DNA of 64,000 nucleotides from Mangrovibacterium lignilyticum (GTDB lineage: Bacteria > Bacteroidota > Bacteroidia > Bacteroidales > Prolixibacteraceae), in NCBI RefSeq assembly GCF_010882175.1, contig NZ_WKLH01000002.1, forward strand, positions 1,178,001 through 1,242,000. The letters run 5' to 3'. Within the stretch, counting starts at the first letter, position 1. Each line of letters starts with the position of its first letter. Below, piece after piece: positions 34,979 to 49,295 of this stretch. The notes under the pieces are model-generated. The model was not told the DNA's origin, ran no database searches, and was given only the letters and a program-made list of their open reading frames with translations. A program made the translations under genes and the position numbers.

Positions 34979-37900
34979 TCATACCACTTGAGTTGGCGAT
35001 TTGCCATAGTGTTTCCGGAATACGGTACTGAAGTAGCCCACCGAAGAAAAGCCACATAACTCGCTGACTTCGGTCACGGTATAGTTATGCGATTGAATCA
35101 AATCCACGGCATGATCCAAGCGGATGGATTTGATAAAATCGGTTGGCGACTGGTTGGTCAGCGATTTAATCTTTTTATACAGCAATGAAGGGCTCACGTT
35201 CATCGCTGCTGCAAAATCGTCCTTCGTAAACTCCGAGTTGGCGATATTTTCGCGCACCACTTCTCCCATCCGCTTCAAAAACTTATCGTTTAGCTCATTA
35301 TCCAGAATAGCTTCATCGTTCTCAGTCTGCTTGATGATTTTCAGCGCCTTGTCCCTAATCAATTCGCGATTCTGAATAATCGTTTTAATCCGTTGCTGAA
35401 GCAAGGTCACATCAAATGGCTTGGTCAAATAGTCGTCGGCGCCAAGTCCAAGTCCTTTCAGGTGTTGCGATTTGTTCGACAAGGCCGTTAACAAAATGAT
35501 CGGAATATGTGAAGTTTCGTAATTCGACTTCAATTTTTCGCACAACTCATAACCATCCATTCGCGGCATCATGATATCTGAAACGACCAGGTCGGGCGTA
35601 TTTTTCTGAATCATTTCCCAGGCCTGCTCTCCGTCTTCAGCCAATTCAATTTGAAATTCCTCCTCCATGGTCGATCTCAGGAACTCGCGCAAAGAATCGT
35701 GATCTTCCACGATCAGAACTTTCATTTTATTCCTGGACAGTGACTGCATTTCACTCATCAGTACTGTATTTCGGACAACCTTCGCTGCGACATGACCGTT
35801 CGGTACAGTATCGTTCTGCTTATTTTCAGGCTCGTGTGCGTCCATGGTTTTCATCACCGGGACTGAAATACTGAAACTGGAACCCACGCTTTGCTGGCTG
35901 TAACAGCTCACCTTCCCTCCGTGCAGACTCACGTAATTCTTCACCAACAACAAGCCAATACCCGATCCAACAATTTTCGCGTTCACCGCATTTTCGCCGC
36001 GGTAATATTCGTTGAACAACTGCCGCTGCGCTTTTTTACTGATTCCCATGCCAATGTCCTGCACATCGAGCACCCATTTGTTGCCCGACACCTGAAAGTT
36101 AATATGAACCGAAACATCGGCATAGGAATATTTGATGGCATTGGACAGCAGATTATCAATCACTTTCTCGATCATCACTTCATCAACAGCAGTGACAAAT
36201 TCGGGGAACTCGGATTTAAATTTCAGTTCGATTTTTTTGGTTTTTGCATACGACTCAAACATCATGATCCGGTTACCGATCAGCTTAACCAAATCCACCA
36301 TCGTCAGCGTTAAACGTTCTTTTCCGATATCAACTTTCTGAAAATCCATCAGCTGGGTAACCACCTTGGACAAGCGTCGGCTTTGCTCGGTCGCAATATG
36401 TAAGTACTGCAATGCTTTAGCCGACAAGCCTTCTTCCTTATTGAGTTCTTCAATCGGGCCTTTTATCAATGTTAACGAGGTGCGCATATCATGTGCCGTA
36501 TTGGCAAAAAAACGAATTTTCTCGTCCGAATGCTGCTTTTTCAGCCGGCCAATATAAAATGCAAACAGAAATATTCCCATTCCAGCTAGCAAAACAAATA
36601 CAGAAATCCGAAATAACCAGGTTTCCCAAAATGGTGGAACGATATTGAGTTTCACTGATCGTTCTGCTAGAATATCAGTCAATGAACTGTCGAACATTCG
36701 AATCCGCAGCGTATAGTCTCCGCTCGGAATGTTCGAATAGGATAGAATGCGGTTATTTCCTGGCTTACTCCACTGTCTATCCAAGTCATCAAGTTTCCAC
36801 GAAAACTTCGAACCTGGCGATATCACACCAATAGGAATTAACTCCAGACTTACGGTATTTTGATAATACTTGAGCGAGATATCTAATAGGCTATCAAGCG
36901 GTTTGTTTAACTCAATAGCAGCAATATCTCTGATAGACCGTCCGGATATTGCTAAATCCTGGAAAAATATCTTTCCATGATCCTTTGTTGGCACAACAAC
37001 TTTAGGATCAAAAATAACGGCTCCCTTATTTGTGCCCCAAGCAATTTTCCCATTCGAGAGGATTGTATGGGCATTTTGATTAAACGAAACGTTGCTTAGC
37101 GCAATATTCGAACCGAAGGTAAGTACCTCGCTATCTTCTTCTCTCAGTCGACATAACCCCTGTTCTGTTCCAATCCAGAAATATCCACTAGCATAGACAA
37201 TACTTTTGACATAATTGGAAGGGAGACCAGTGTCAGTTGTTATAACCTCGGCTTTTTTCGTCTCGAGATTATACTTAACAACTCCATTTCCACTGGTACA
37301 CAACCATATAATATTATCTTTCACATACAGGTCGTATACCAAATAACCATCGACCAAGGTCTCGGTTGTTCCTTTTTCTTTGTCAAATATCTGTAATCCA
37401 AAGGTTGTACCAATCAACAATTTGTCTTCGCCATAATTAGCAAGAACATTAACTGTAAAATTTTCAAATGATTGGAATCGTTTGCTTGTGGGGGAATAGC
37501 GGATTAAGTCGCCGCGCACGCCACCAATCCAAATATTCCCTTGAACATCTTTAACGATGTCGAACACAAAATCACCGTTAAACGTTCCGGATGATTCCTC
37601 AAAAGAATAATGATGCAGTTCATTTCCTGTTCTCCGATCCAGCACATAAAGTCCTGACGAATAAGTGCCGGCCCAAATCCGTCCCAGATCATCTTCACAA
37701 AGATCGTGAAACACCTGAGCATGCTCCTCATTATTATAATAAAAGGAGGCCCATCGATTGGCTTTCACATCCCACCGGCTAATTCCGTTATTTGTTGCAA
37801 ACCAGATATTACCGTCCGAATCCTCAAGGACACTATTCACTTCATCATTAATTAGTGAATTATGATTATTCACCAAATGCCCGATTTTGGTCACAATTGG

Positions 37901-38896
37901 GTTCTCCTGATCGAAAAAGGAGACTCCACCGCTGTAGGTGCAGACCCATACCCGGTTGTTGGGGTCGCAATAAATATCGTACACCCCATTTCCTTTCAAG
38001 GAGTTTGGGCGATCCGCATCCTCTTTATATACCGAAACCACACGGCGGTTTGTCTTGTCGAACTCCCAAACGCCCTGTCCGTCGATGCCCAGTAACAAAA
38101 TTGCATCTGAGATTGGTTCTATCGCCAGGATTGGTTGATTCGGTATCTGATTGAAATTAATAAACTGAAGACTATCCGGCGTTCCAGTCAACAGGCAAAG
38201 CCCTTCGCCCAAGGTGCCCAACCAAAGTTCGTTTTGTGCTTTATCGAACCACATACTCGAGACAGCACAAGTTAGCTTATCGGGCAATTTATAATAACAA
38301 GCTGACGTATACCGAATCGTATTAAACAACTTCACCTCTCCGTCGAGGAAGTAAAAAAAATGGGTTTCGTCGTACCAGCCCAGGTAATGTATCGTCTCGT
38401 TCTGCTCCAGCGACTTTAATCCGCTCGAAGCATCGTAACAATACAGGCCAAAAGAGGAAGCAGCCCATATCCGCTTTTGACTGTCAATCAGGATTGAATT
38501 GATTGAGACGTACGGATTATTTAAGCTCTCAGCGATATTCACCAGCAAAATGAAACGGTCGCGAATAGCATCATATAGAAAAATCTGCCCGTTGTTGGTA
38601 TATGCATACAGTTCTTCATACTCGTACAGCAGTTTTACCGTAATCACATCCTCCGTCTCATAGGGAAGCTGATAAGTACGGATATCATTCTGCGAAAAAC
38701 GCACAATTCCCATCTTCGAGGAAATCCAGATGAAGCCGTTCAGGTCGCTGCAAACACTATTGGTTTCGCGTATGGAGACTCCATATTCCTCGTTGATATT
38801 GTAAAATTGGGTATTCGCAGAAACCGCCAAAGGAATCAACTGTGCAATAAGCAAAAAAAAGACGGAGACTATCTGTATTTGAATTCTTAACTTCAT
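34979..38896 (-). CDS. Hybrid two-component system sensor-regulator (HTCS)
   Basis: This 1305-residue one-protein signalling system has a signal peptide at 1-27. A periplasmic double beta-propeller of Reg_prop repeats spans about 35-635 (DLNGFIWISSKMG, DSDGNIWFATNNG, DVQGNIWIGG and others), with a Y_Y_Y domain at about 685-750 and one transmembrane helix at 762-782. Then follow a histidine kinase (His802 in FFANTAHDMRTSLTLI; ATPase N-box NLLSNAIKYS; G-box GSGIGLLLVK), a receiver (Asp1107 in LVVSDIMMPRMDG) and an AraC-type DNA-binding domain at about 1220-1303. HTCS proteins bind oligosaccharides in the periplasm and activate the neighbouring polysaccharide locus; here the SusC-led xylan operon is the likely target. 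The H-box has S where RTP is usual (RTS), a variant also seen in other HTCS. Confidence 0.95.
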   Translation of the reverse strand: MKLRIQIQIVSVFFLLIAQLIPLAVSANTQFYNINEEYGVSIRETNSVCSDLNGFIWISSKMGIVRFSQNDIRTYQLPYETEDVITVKLLYEYEELYAYTNNGQIFLYDAIRDRFILLVNIAESLNNPYVSINSILIDSQKRIWAASSFGLYCYDASSGLKSLEQNETIHYLGWYDETHFFYFLDGEVKLFNTIRYTSACYYKLPDKLTCAVSSMWFDKAQNELWLGTLGEGLCLLTGTPDSLQFINFNQIPNQPILAIEPISDAILLLGIDGQGVWEFDKTNRRVVSVYKEDADRPNSLKGNGVYDIYCDPNNRVWVCTYSGGVSFFDQENPIVTKIGHLVNNHNSLINDEVNSVLEDSDGNIWFATNNGISRWDVKANRWASFYYNNEEHAQVFHDLCEDDLGRIWAGTYSSGLYVLDRRTGNELHHYSFEESSGTFNGDFVFDIVKDVQGNIWIGGVRGDLIRYSPTSKRFQSFENFTVNVLANYGEDKLLIGTTFGLQIFDKEKGTTETLVDGYLVYDLYVKDNIIWLCTSGNGVVKYNLETKKAEVITTDTGLPSNYVKSIVYASGYFWIGTEQGLCRLREEDSEVLTFGSNIALSNVSFNQNAHTILSNGKIAWGTNKGAVIFDPKVVVPTKDHGKIFFQDLAISGRSIRDIAAIELNKPLDSLLDISLKYYQNTVSLELIPIGVISPGSKFSWKLDDLDRQWSKPGNNRILSYSNIPSGDYTLRIRMFDSSLTDILAERSVKLNIVPPFWETWLFRISVFVLLAGMGIFLFAFYIGRLKKQHSDEKIRFFANTAHDMRTSLTLIKGPIEELNKEEGLSAKALQYLHIATEQSRRLSKVVTQLMDFQKVDIGKERLTLTMVDLVKLIGNRIMMFESYAKTKKIELKFKSEFPEFVTAVDEVMIEKVIDNLLSNAIKYSYADVSVHINFQVSGNKWVLDVQDIGMGISKKAQRQLFNEYYRGENAVNAKIVGSGIGLLLVKNYVSLHGGKVSCYSQQSVGSSFSISVPVMKTMDAHEPENKQNDTVPNGHVAAKVVRNTVLMSEMQSLSRNKMKVLIVEDHDSLREFLRSTMEEEFQIELAEDGEQAWEMIQKNTPDLVVSDIMMPRMDGYELCEKLKSNYETSHIPIILLTALSNKSQHLKGLGLGADDYLTKPFDVTLLQQRIKTIIQNRELIRDKALKIIKQTENDEAILDNELNDKFLKRMGEVVRENIANSEFTKDDFAAAMNVSPSLLYKKIKSLTNQSPTDFIKSIRLDHAVDLIQSHNYTVTEVSELCGFSSVGYFSTVFRKHYGKSPTQVV

Positions 38897-39233
38897 ACCC
38901 GCGATTTCTAAGTCGAATCATTCATCCCGACCGACAAATTTCATATTCTTCCCTATTGTTTAAACAGAGCTAAAACAATTTTTTCTACTGGATCGCAGTG
39001 ATTGATGCAAATCACCCAACAGAAAACTGTTTAAGATGTCTAAAATAGTATTTTCCAATTAACCTCTTTCAAGAAAACTTAATCCTAACAGCAGTAAAAG
39101 CGAAAACCAGCTGTAAACAACTGATCCTCCCTTCACTACTACTAGCTCTAATCTAACTACTTTAAGTTGTCATATTTTAAAACAAAATAAATTCGTTCAA
39201 TTCTCATCATAAACCGAACATCTTGCAGAGGCT
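38897..39233. other. Intergenic region upstream of the HTCS
   Basis: No gene. An 18-bp dyad GTGATT-GATGCA-AATCAC lies at 38998-39015, about 100 bp before the HTCS start, and could be a regulator site. No clear TAnnTTTG box or strong terminator for the GH5-GH43 gene is visible. Confidence 0.4.
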
Positions 39234-42200
39234 TTACCAGATCCGCGTTTCAACCACTTTTTCGCCACCAACAATATAAACACCAACAGGGAGGCCTTTT
39301 GTCGCGTTTCGCCGGATGACGCCGGAGCGGATTTTCACCCCCAGCATGGAATAAACATCCACGATGGCATTTTCGTCATAGTCGTCCTGCAAGGGGATAT
39401 CATCGGTAGCAGTCGGTATGTAATCATCCGTATTCGACAGATAAACATCCTGAATCTCAATCGTGCAGGCCCCGGTCGACCAAAACCCGACAATGTAGAG
39501 GTGAGAAGGATCCACAGCTGCTCCGTCGCCATTGGTCATCGATGCCAGAGTCACCACCTGCATGGTTTTACCAGTAAGATCGTAGGCTGCCGGCGAACTC
39601 CAGTAATTATTGCTGTCGAACAGCCGGAACGATGCGCCACAAGCTCCGGCACTGGCCAGTTTCACAACCAGGTACTTGTAGTCGGAAATGTCGATACCAG
39701 CAGCGTATTGCCAACCGCCAAAGCCATACTGCCCGGTGATCAGGCTGCCGGTGGTTTCGTCGAAGGAACCGGTTTCCCATATTGAAGGGTCAAAAAGCTC
39801 ATCGGACAACGGAAATGTGGATGAACTCACCGTAAAGTAGCTTGTCACCGGGTCGCCCAGTTCCCCCTTGTAGCTCACCGCAATGGTTGCTTCGCCATCG
39901 GCATTGGCCACGATGTTCCCGTTCACAATTTCGATGATACCCGGATTTGAGTTTTCGTAAGTTGCGCTGAGAGTGACGTCTTTGGTGCGGCCACTGGCGT
40001 ATACGGCGGTAACCGTAAAAGTAGACATCCCGCCGGTTAACAGTTGAATATCGCCACCCTCAACAAGCAAATCCGAAAGGGTCAGCTCCTCCTCGCTGTA
40101 CCCCACAAACGAATCATCGTAATAGCTGTCTTCGGTGAAAACAGGTTCGGTTGTAAACCAATCAAAATCAACGTAGCCTCCGGTTTGTTGAGTGGCAAAG
40201 TTGAACAGGCAGAACTTATTGCCGGTAAATACCGACAAATCAAATTTCATATACAGATCGCTGCCGAACTCGGTGTAAGTTTCGTTATCCAGACTATAAT
40301 AGAAGCTCGCTTTGCTGGTGGTGTAATTGGCAATGGCCCGCAGGTACAGCTCGGTCCCTGTAAATTTCTCGCCAGTGGTGGCCACGCTGTTGTTCACCTG
40401 GTACAACCACTTTTGGCCATTCTCCATCTTCACACCGATGTAAGCATAGGGGTCCTGAAATACTGCAAGCCCGGCCACATCACCCTCCTGCATATTTTCA
40501 ACATCCATTTTGACAGTTCCATAGGAATGCGTAAGGTCGTCAGGATATCCGAAAATGCGCTGGGTGAGGGTGTTTGGGGCATGTTTCAGATCCTCAACAA
40601 CCTTCACTGTCTCCAAACGGAGATATCCCGGACGGTCTGTCAATGACCACTTCGAGTCGTCGGCATTATGATTCCAGCCCCACTGCATTCCCAACTGGTA
40701 GTTACGAAAATTATCGGTTATGGGCAGAAAGGTTTTTGGATATTCGCGTCCGACATTCGGCTTCGTGTAAGTGGTGACCCCTTTGCCATCAACACCGATT
40801 ACCGGCCAGTTGTCCTCCCAACTAACGGGTTGCAAGTTCGGCAAACGGCCGAAAGCGCCTTTATCGTAGAATAAAATTGTCCACCACTCGCCGGTTTGGG
40901 TTTCAATGAGCGCTCCCTGGTGAATGTTATCATCGTTCAGAAGCAGTTTCTCTTCGTAAGGCCCGTAAATGCTGGTCGCCCGCAAAGCAACCTGATAGGC
41001 TGGCCAGCCGCCGTAGGTACCGTAAATGTAATAGTAACCGTTGATTTTATAGAGGTGACTTCCTTCCAACCCTTCCTTCACGGTCCAGCTGTAAACCTCC
41101 TTTTCAGAGTTGGGAACAACTTCAAAATCATCGTCCAGCTCTGCTATTTTCAGGGTATTTATTCCGAATATGACGTAAGTTTTGCCATCATTGTCGAAAA
41201 ACAAACCAGGATCGTAAAACGAACCGGACAGTTTCGTCTTCTGCCAGGGACCTTCCGGATTGCTGGCAGTCAGTAAATAACTGCCCTCTTCCAGGGTTGT
41301 AAAAAGCAGGTAGTAGGTACCGTCGTTATATTTTAAACTTGTTGCCCATTGCCCGTGACCATAGCGGAAAAGGTCCTCTTCGCGGTCGCAGGCGGCATCC
41401 ATATTGTAACAAGGCGTCGATTCAATTTTATCGAGCGGGTTGCTGCAATACTCCCAGTTCACCAGATCGTGCGATTTCAAGATTGTAGCTCCGGGGAAAA
41501 TATGCATGGTGGTTGAAACCATATAATAGGTATCCTCCACGCGAATCACATCCGGGTCGGGGAAATCGGCAAATATCAAGGGGTTGGTATAGGTACCGTC
41601 GCCATTGTCGGCCGTTGGGCGGCGGCTAAAATCCGGTCGGGGGTACTGGCTTTCAGCATAATTCTGAAACCAATGATAAACCGGCCAGGGGCAAGCCTCG
41701 GGGTCATTCAGAAACGTATAGGGCTCGCCCTCTGCGGGCGCCACGTCGGTAAACTTTGCGAGCAGATCAGCATTGGTGAAAACCAGCCAGCTGGCATTGC
41801 CTGCATCATCGGCAATTTTCTTGAAGTTAGCACCAAAGCCATCACCTCCGGCAGTACCGGTATAACCTTTCCCCCAAGATGAATCGTATTTTTCGTCCGC
41901 CCAGTCCATTTCGGTAATCATGATTGGTGCAAAATCCGAAACCGGCTTGACGTTTTTATCCCACTCGCGCTGAAAAACCTCATAGCCATCGGCGCTGCCA
42001 AACCATCCGGGATAGATATGCACGGCATAGCCAATATTTTCGCCTTCAACCGGATTAATAGCGTAGCCTTTGTACTGCGCCTGATACGCCGATCCGGGAA
42101 TCCAGACCACATTGTGAAATCCATTTTCGCGAATCCGGTCCACAACCGGTTGAAAGATTGCTTTCAGCACATCAAAGTGAGCCTGGCTATTATTGCCAAC

Positions 42201-42824
42201 CGAACCATCGGCCAGTTTTACCTTCACCGGTTCATTGGCCAGCTCAAACATGATGGCATCGTTATTTTTTATTTTCGGGTGGGATGAAACAATATCCCAA
42301 ACAGTCATCAGGTATTGGGCATAGTTATAGTCGTCTTCCAGCCCAATCACTTCGGGACAGACCCCCGGAGGCCTCATCACTACATACAATCCCTTGGAGA
42401 TGGCATATTCGGCCATCGGTATAAAAACCTCATCGAGGTATTTGCGAAACCGCGCTTCATCAAAACAATTTGGCAGCTCGTGGCCATCGGGCGTACAGCC
42501 GGGGGTGTTGCTCCAATACGGATCCATGTGTAAACGCAGGAAATTAACTTTCCATCCGGCATTCAAAACACCATCAATAATTCCCTGGTTGTATTCCAAA
42601 CAGCCATCAACATCGTAATTCGTCCAATATTGCCCCCGCTCGTTGAACCAAGGACTGTAGGTTTGTGCAAAACCATGCAGGTTGACTGTGTTTCCGTGCG
42701 GATCTTTTAAATATCGGCCTTCGACATGAAGTTGGGGAGTTGGCATTCCTTGCCAGGCACTGGCTGTGAGGGAGCAAAAAGTAAATAGAAGCCCAATGAC
42801 CATTTTTGTCACTCGTGTCATCAT
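39234..42824 (-). CDS. GH5-GH43 bifunctional fusion enzyme with C-terminal sorting-type domain
   Basis: This 1196-residue secreted protein has signal peptide 1-23. GH5 barrel at about 30-395: acid/base Glu198 in IMFELANEPVKV and nucleophile Glu305 in IMITEMDWADE. GH43 propeller at about 405-700: Asp423 in ADFPDPDVI, Asp538 in SFYDPGLFFDNDG and Glu587 in EGLEGSHLYKING. A beta-sandwich follows to about 893 (YVDFDWFTTEP). Then an Ig-like (Big-type) domain at about 912-1000, a small beta-domain at about 1005-1132 (KYLVVKLASAGACGASFRLF), and a terminal VDVYSMLGVKIRSG/GLPVGVYIVGG segment like a type IX secretion sorting domain. The GH43 part is paralogous to the stand-alone GH43 at 54969-56519. GH5 activity is probably a beta-glycanase; the subfamily is not certain. 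Confidence 0.88.
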   Translation of the reverse strand: MMTRVTKMVIGLLFTFCSLTASAWQGMPTPQLHVEGRYLKDPHGNTVNLHGFAQTYSPWFNERGQYWTNYDVDGCLEYNQGIIDGVLNAGWKVNFLRLHMDPYWSNTPGCTPDGHELPNCFDEARFRKYLDEVFIPMAEYAISKGLYVVMRPPGVCPEVIGLEDDYNYAQYLMTVWDIVSSHPKIKNNDAIMFELANEPVKVKLADGSVGNNSQAHFDVLKAIFQPVVDRIRENGFHNVVWIPGSAYQAQYKGYAINPVEGENIGYAVHIYPGWFGSADGYEVFQREWDKNVKPVSDFAPIMITEMDWADEKYDSSWGKGYTGTAGGDGFGANFKKIADDAGNASWLVFTNADLLAKFTDVAPAEGEPYTFLNDPEACPWPVYHWFQNYAESQYPRPDFSRRPTADNGDGTYTNPLIFADFPDPDVIRVEDTYYMVSTTMHIFPGATILKSHDLVNWEYCSNPLDKIESTPCYNMDAACDREEDLFRYGHGQWATSLKYNDGTYYLLFTTLEEGSYLLTASNPEGPWQKTKLSGSFYDPGLFFDNDGKTYVIFGINTLKIAELDDDFEVVPNSEKEVYSWTVKEGLEGSHLYKINGYYYIYGTYGGWPAYQVALRATSIYGPYEEKLLLNDDNIHQGALIETQTGEWWTILFYDKGAFGRLPNLQPVSWEDNWPVIGVDGKGVTTYTKPNVGREYPKTFLPITDNFRNYQLGMQWGWNHNADDSKWSLTDRPGYLRLETVKVVEDLKHAPNTLTQRIFGYPDDLTHSYGTVKMDVENMQEGDVAGLAVFQDPYAYIGVKMENGQKWLYQVNNSVATTGEKFTGTELYLRAIANYTTSKASFYYSLDNETYTEFGSDLYMKFDLSVFTGNKFCLFNFATQQTGGYVDFDWFTTEPVFTEDSYYDDSFVGYSEEELTLSDLLVEGGDIQLLTGGMSTFTVTAVYASGRTKDVTLSATYENSNPGIIEIVNGNIVANADGEATIAVSYKGELGDPVTSYFTVSSSTFPLSDELFDPSIWETGSFDETTGSLITGQYGFGGWQYAAGIDISDYKYLVVKLASAGACGASFRLFDSNNYWSSPAAYDLTGKTMQVVTLASMTNGDGAAVDPSHLYIVGFWSTGACTIEIQDVYLSNTDDYIPTATDDIPLQDDYDENAIVDVYSMLGVKIRSGVIRRNATKGLPVGVYIVGGEKVVETRIW

Positions 42825-42978
42825 AAGTTAGGTTTAAAATCAGGTTTCGTCAAAAAATTCAACCCAACAATGATAAGTGGTGAAATCAAAACTGCTATTA
42901 AATATTAGATAAATCAATTTTAAAATTAGATATGGCCGTTTCCTGAGCCCCCCGGAGCCATTAAAGCCACCAGACAGC

Positions 42979-43017
42979 AAAAACCTTGACCGCTATTGTC
43001 CTAATGCGGTCAAGGTT
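42979..43017 (-). terminator. Strong intrinsic terminator after GH95
   Basis: AACCTTGACCGC pairs perfectly with GCGGTCAAGGTT (12 bp) around a 12-nt loop. On the minus strand the stem ends GGTT and continues TTT, giving a T5 tract. It lies 100 nt beyond the GH95 stop and separates the sigma/FecR-side enzymes from the GH5-GH43 gene. Confidence 0.85.
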
Positions 43018-43117
43018 CAGATGGGCTAAACCGTTGCTCTCGTCCGCCAACTGCATTCTAAGTGCGATACTGGCAGGCCCGGCTCTACATTGGATTGTAT
43101 GGCCGTCTGTCGCCGGC

Positions 43118-45586
43118 TTATAATTTTTCCAGCTCCACGGTTTGTCCTGCCTCTGTTACAACATCATATTCGTAAACCGGTTTCAGCTCGGGTTTAGCGA
43201 TTGCTTTTTCAGAATGATTCAACGGTTGCTTGATTTGCGCCACCGAATAAAACGGGTTGGAATTTGCGCATGAAGCTTCTGTCAATCCTTTTCCCTTTAA
43301 CGGAACGTACGAACGAATCCGGCAATTTCCGCCCATCCTGGATTGAATTGAGGCTGAAGCCAGTTCTCCATTTTTCCATTCAATGGCCACTTCAAAGCCG
43401 CCCCTCGCTTTCAACCCGCTTACCTGACCATTTTTCCAAACCGAAGGCAGCGCCGGAAGCAGCTGGATGGCTCCGTCCTGGCTTTGCAGCAACATCTCGG
43501 CAATACCCGAAGTGCATCCAAAGTTTCCGTCAATCTGGAATGGCGGGTGGGCATCGAACAAATTAGGAAAAGTGCCGCCTTTTTGCGAACCATCGGGCTG
43601 AATGGATGGGCTCAGTTGGTCAGTAATCAACTTGTAGGCGTGATCGCCGTCCAACAGGCGGGCCCATAGGTTTACTTTCCAGCCCATCGACCAGCCGGTT
43701 GATTCGTCACCACGAGCTATGAGCGAGGTTTTTGCGGCCGAGAACAATTCGGGATTGCGATAGGGGGAAATTTGGTTCGAAGGAAACATGCCCCACAGAT
43801 GCGACACGTGCCGGTGCTTATCGTCGGGATTATCCCAGTCGTACAGCCATTCCTGCAACTGCCCCCATTGGCCAATTTGCATGGGTGGCAACTGACTCAG
43901 AGCAGCTTTCACCTGATTCGCAAATTCGGGGTCCGTATCCAGAATCCGAGCTGCTTTTACTGCTGTACTGAATAAATCGAAAACCAGCTGGTTATCCATG
44001 GTCGTTCCGGCTGCAATATTCGAAGGATGCCCGGCCGGCGTATTTTCAGGAGAAACCGAGGGGCTAACCACTAACCAATGATGATCGGGTTCTTCAACCA
44101 GAAAATCAAGGAAAAACTGAGCCGCACCTTTCATTGCCGGGTAAACAGATTCCAGGTAGTCCTTATTTCCATTAAACGCATATTTATCAAATAAATGCTG
44201 CGAAAACCAGGCACCTGCCATTGCCCACATTCCCCATTGTGAGCCATCTATCGGACCATTTATGCGCCAAATATCAGTATTGTGGTGCAGTACCCAGCCG
44301 CGCGCTCCATACATATCCTGCGCGGTTTTTTGCCCGGTTACCGAAAGCTCTTTTATCATTTGCACCAGCGGCTCGTTCATCTCTGTAAGATTCGTCAGCT
44401 CCGACGGCCAGTAGTTCATCTCAGTATTGATGTTCACGGTGTATTTACTGTCCCATGGTGGCATCAATCCATCGGCCCAAATACCTTGTAAATTGGCAGG
44501 CTGTCCGCCTGGTCGGGATGAAGAAATGAGCAAATAACGGCCAAACTGAAAATACAATGCTACAAGCTGCGGATCGTTTCCCGAGGCAAATTCTGCCACA
44601 CGAACATCAGTTGGATTTTTCACTGCATCAGTTAAGTCTAAATCGAGGCTTACACGCTTAAAGTATTTCTGATAATCGGCAATATGGTCGTTCAAAACCT
44701 GTTTATAATCCTTTTTAAGCGCTTTTTGCAAATACGCTGCTGCTTTGGCATCGGCATTGCCGCTAATATCGTTGTAATTATTAAAGTTAGTAGCAATTGA
44801 GATGTAGATAGTTGCAGTTGTCGCATTGTTCACGCTCAATTCGGAAACTGAAGATGCAGAAACAGTTCCGCCTTCTGTCAGAATTCTTACTTTCACAACA
44901 AATTGAACGGCGCCTTTTACGCCTTCATGGTCACTCGTCATTCCCGACATTTCCAACTCGTTGTTGTTAGTAGTTTTTAGGGTAACTTCTGAGGGCCGGT
45001 CCATGGTTGCAGAAAAATTCAGGGCGCCCGCTTTATCCGCAGAAACTCGGGTGACCATTATCTGGTCGGGAAACGAAGAAAACATTTTGGTTTTATATTT
45101 CACCCCGCCCGATTCATAGCGCGACGAAACTACCGCCTTTTCAATATCCAGTTCGCGATAGTAATTGGTGAAATCTTTGTGTTCAGGGAAACTAAGCTTA
45201 AGATTACCTGCAGTTTGGTAAGGCATTCCGTGCGATTTTTCACTAATAAAATCACGATTAACAAGATCTTGCGCTTCCTTATACTTGCCGTCAAAAATTA
45301 ATCTTCTGACTTCATCCAGCGATGCTTTTGCATTGGGATTATCATTGCGGTTGGGCTGTCCGGCCCAAATCGTGCTCTCGTTTAACTGAATGATTTCGTT
45401 TTGCGGATTGCCAAAAACCATCGCTCCCAACCGGCCATTTCCCACAGGAAGTGCTTCCACCCATTTCTCGGCTGGTTTGTTGTACCATAGTTTTAAGTTC
45501 TCGTCGTTTTGTGCCTCCGCCCAAAACGAATATGATAAAAAACACAAAACAATCAACAGGCGAAATTTTAGCTTATTTAAATTCAT
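43118..45586 (-). CDS. GH95 alpha-L-fucosidase/alpha-L-galactosidase
   Basis: This 822-residue enzyme has signal peptide 1-25. The N-terminal GH95 beta-domain starts [20 protein letters not shown]. The (alpha/alpha)6 barrel contains [28 protein letters not shown] (385-396), [20 protein letters not shown] with the likely acid glutamate, and [20 protein letters not shown] with the activating Asp. From memory of Bacteroides ovatus work, a Thr in the NINT position (here Thr388) rather than His goes with alpha-L-galactosidase activity in xylan loci, so removal of L-galactose from arabinoxylan side chains is a reasonable guess. Fucosidase activity remains possible. Last gene before a strong terminator. 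Confidence 0.87.
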   Translation of the reverse strand: MNLNKLKFRLLIVLCFLSYSFWAEAQNDENLKLWYNKPAEKWVEALPVGNGRLGAMVFGNPQNEIIQLNESTIWAGQPNRNDNPNAKASLDEVRRLIFDGKYKEAQDLVNRDFISEKSHGMPYQTAGNLKLSFPEHKDFTNYYRELDIEKAVVSSRYESGGVKYKTKMFSSFPDQIMVTRVSADKAGALNFSATMDRPSEVTLKTTNNNELEMSGMTSDHEGVKGAVQFVVKVRILTEGGTVSASSVSELSVNNATTATIYISIATNFNNYNDISGNADAKAAAYLQKALKKDYKQVLNDHIADYQKYFKRVSLDLDLTDAVKNPTDVRVAEFASGNDPQLVALYFQFGRYLLISSSRPGGQPANLQGIWADGLMPPWDSKYTVNINTEMNYWPSELTNLTEMNEPLVQMIKELSVTGQKTAQDMYGARGWVLHHNTDIWRINGPIDGSQWGMWAMAGAWFSQHLFDKYAFNGNKDYLESVYPAMKGAAQFFLDFLVEEPDHHWLVVSPSVSPENTPAGHPSNIAAGTTMDNQLVFDLFSTAVKAARILDTDPEFANQVKAALSQLPPMQIGQWGQLQEWLYDWDNPDDKHRHVSHLWGMFPSNQISPYRNPELFSAAKTSLIARGDESTGWSMGWKVNLWARLLDGDHAYKLITDQLSPSIQPDGSQKGGTFPNLFDAHPPFQIDGNFGCTSGIAEMLLQSQDGAIQLLPALPSVWKNGQVSGLKARGGFEVAIEWKNGELASASIQSRMGGNCRIRSYVPLKGKGLTEASCANSNPFYSVAQIKQPLNHSEKAIAKPELKPVYEYDVVTEAGQTVELEKL

Positions 45587-45733
45587 CGTTACTACTTTAA
45601 TTTCAATTTGCCTTCAATAATTGGAAAATCACTACGCGATTCTCACCAATCCTGTTAGTAAACAGAAGAACAAAAAGAGTTTCTTTTGTTTAAAAACCAG
45701 GTCGCAGAGATAAGCGAAACATCGTTTCACGTA

Positions 45734-49226
<3,493 letters not shown>

Positions 49227-49295
49227 TCATTGAATTAGTAACCCCAGCCAACACCTGAAAGCACACTGACTTCAGTCTCTCGGGGAGCTGTTGTC

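Noticed and set aside
34656-35057. A 133-codon minus-strand frame overlapping the HTCS end
   Set aside because: It overlaps the HTCS C-terminus in another frame, covers its terminator hairpin, and gives no domain or signal peptide.
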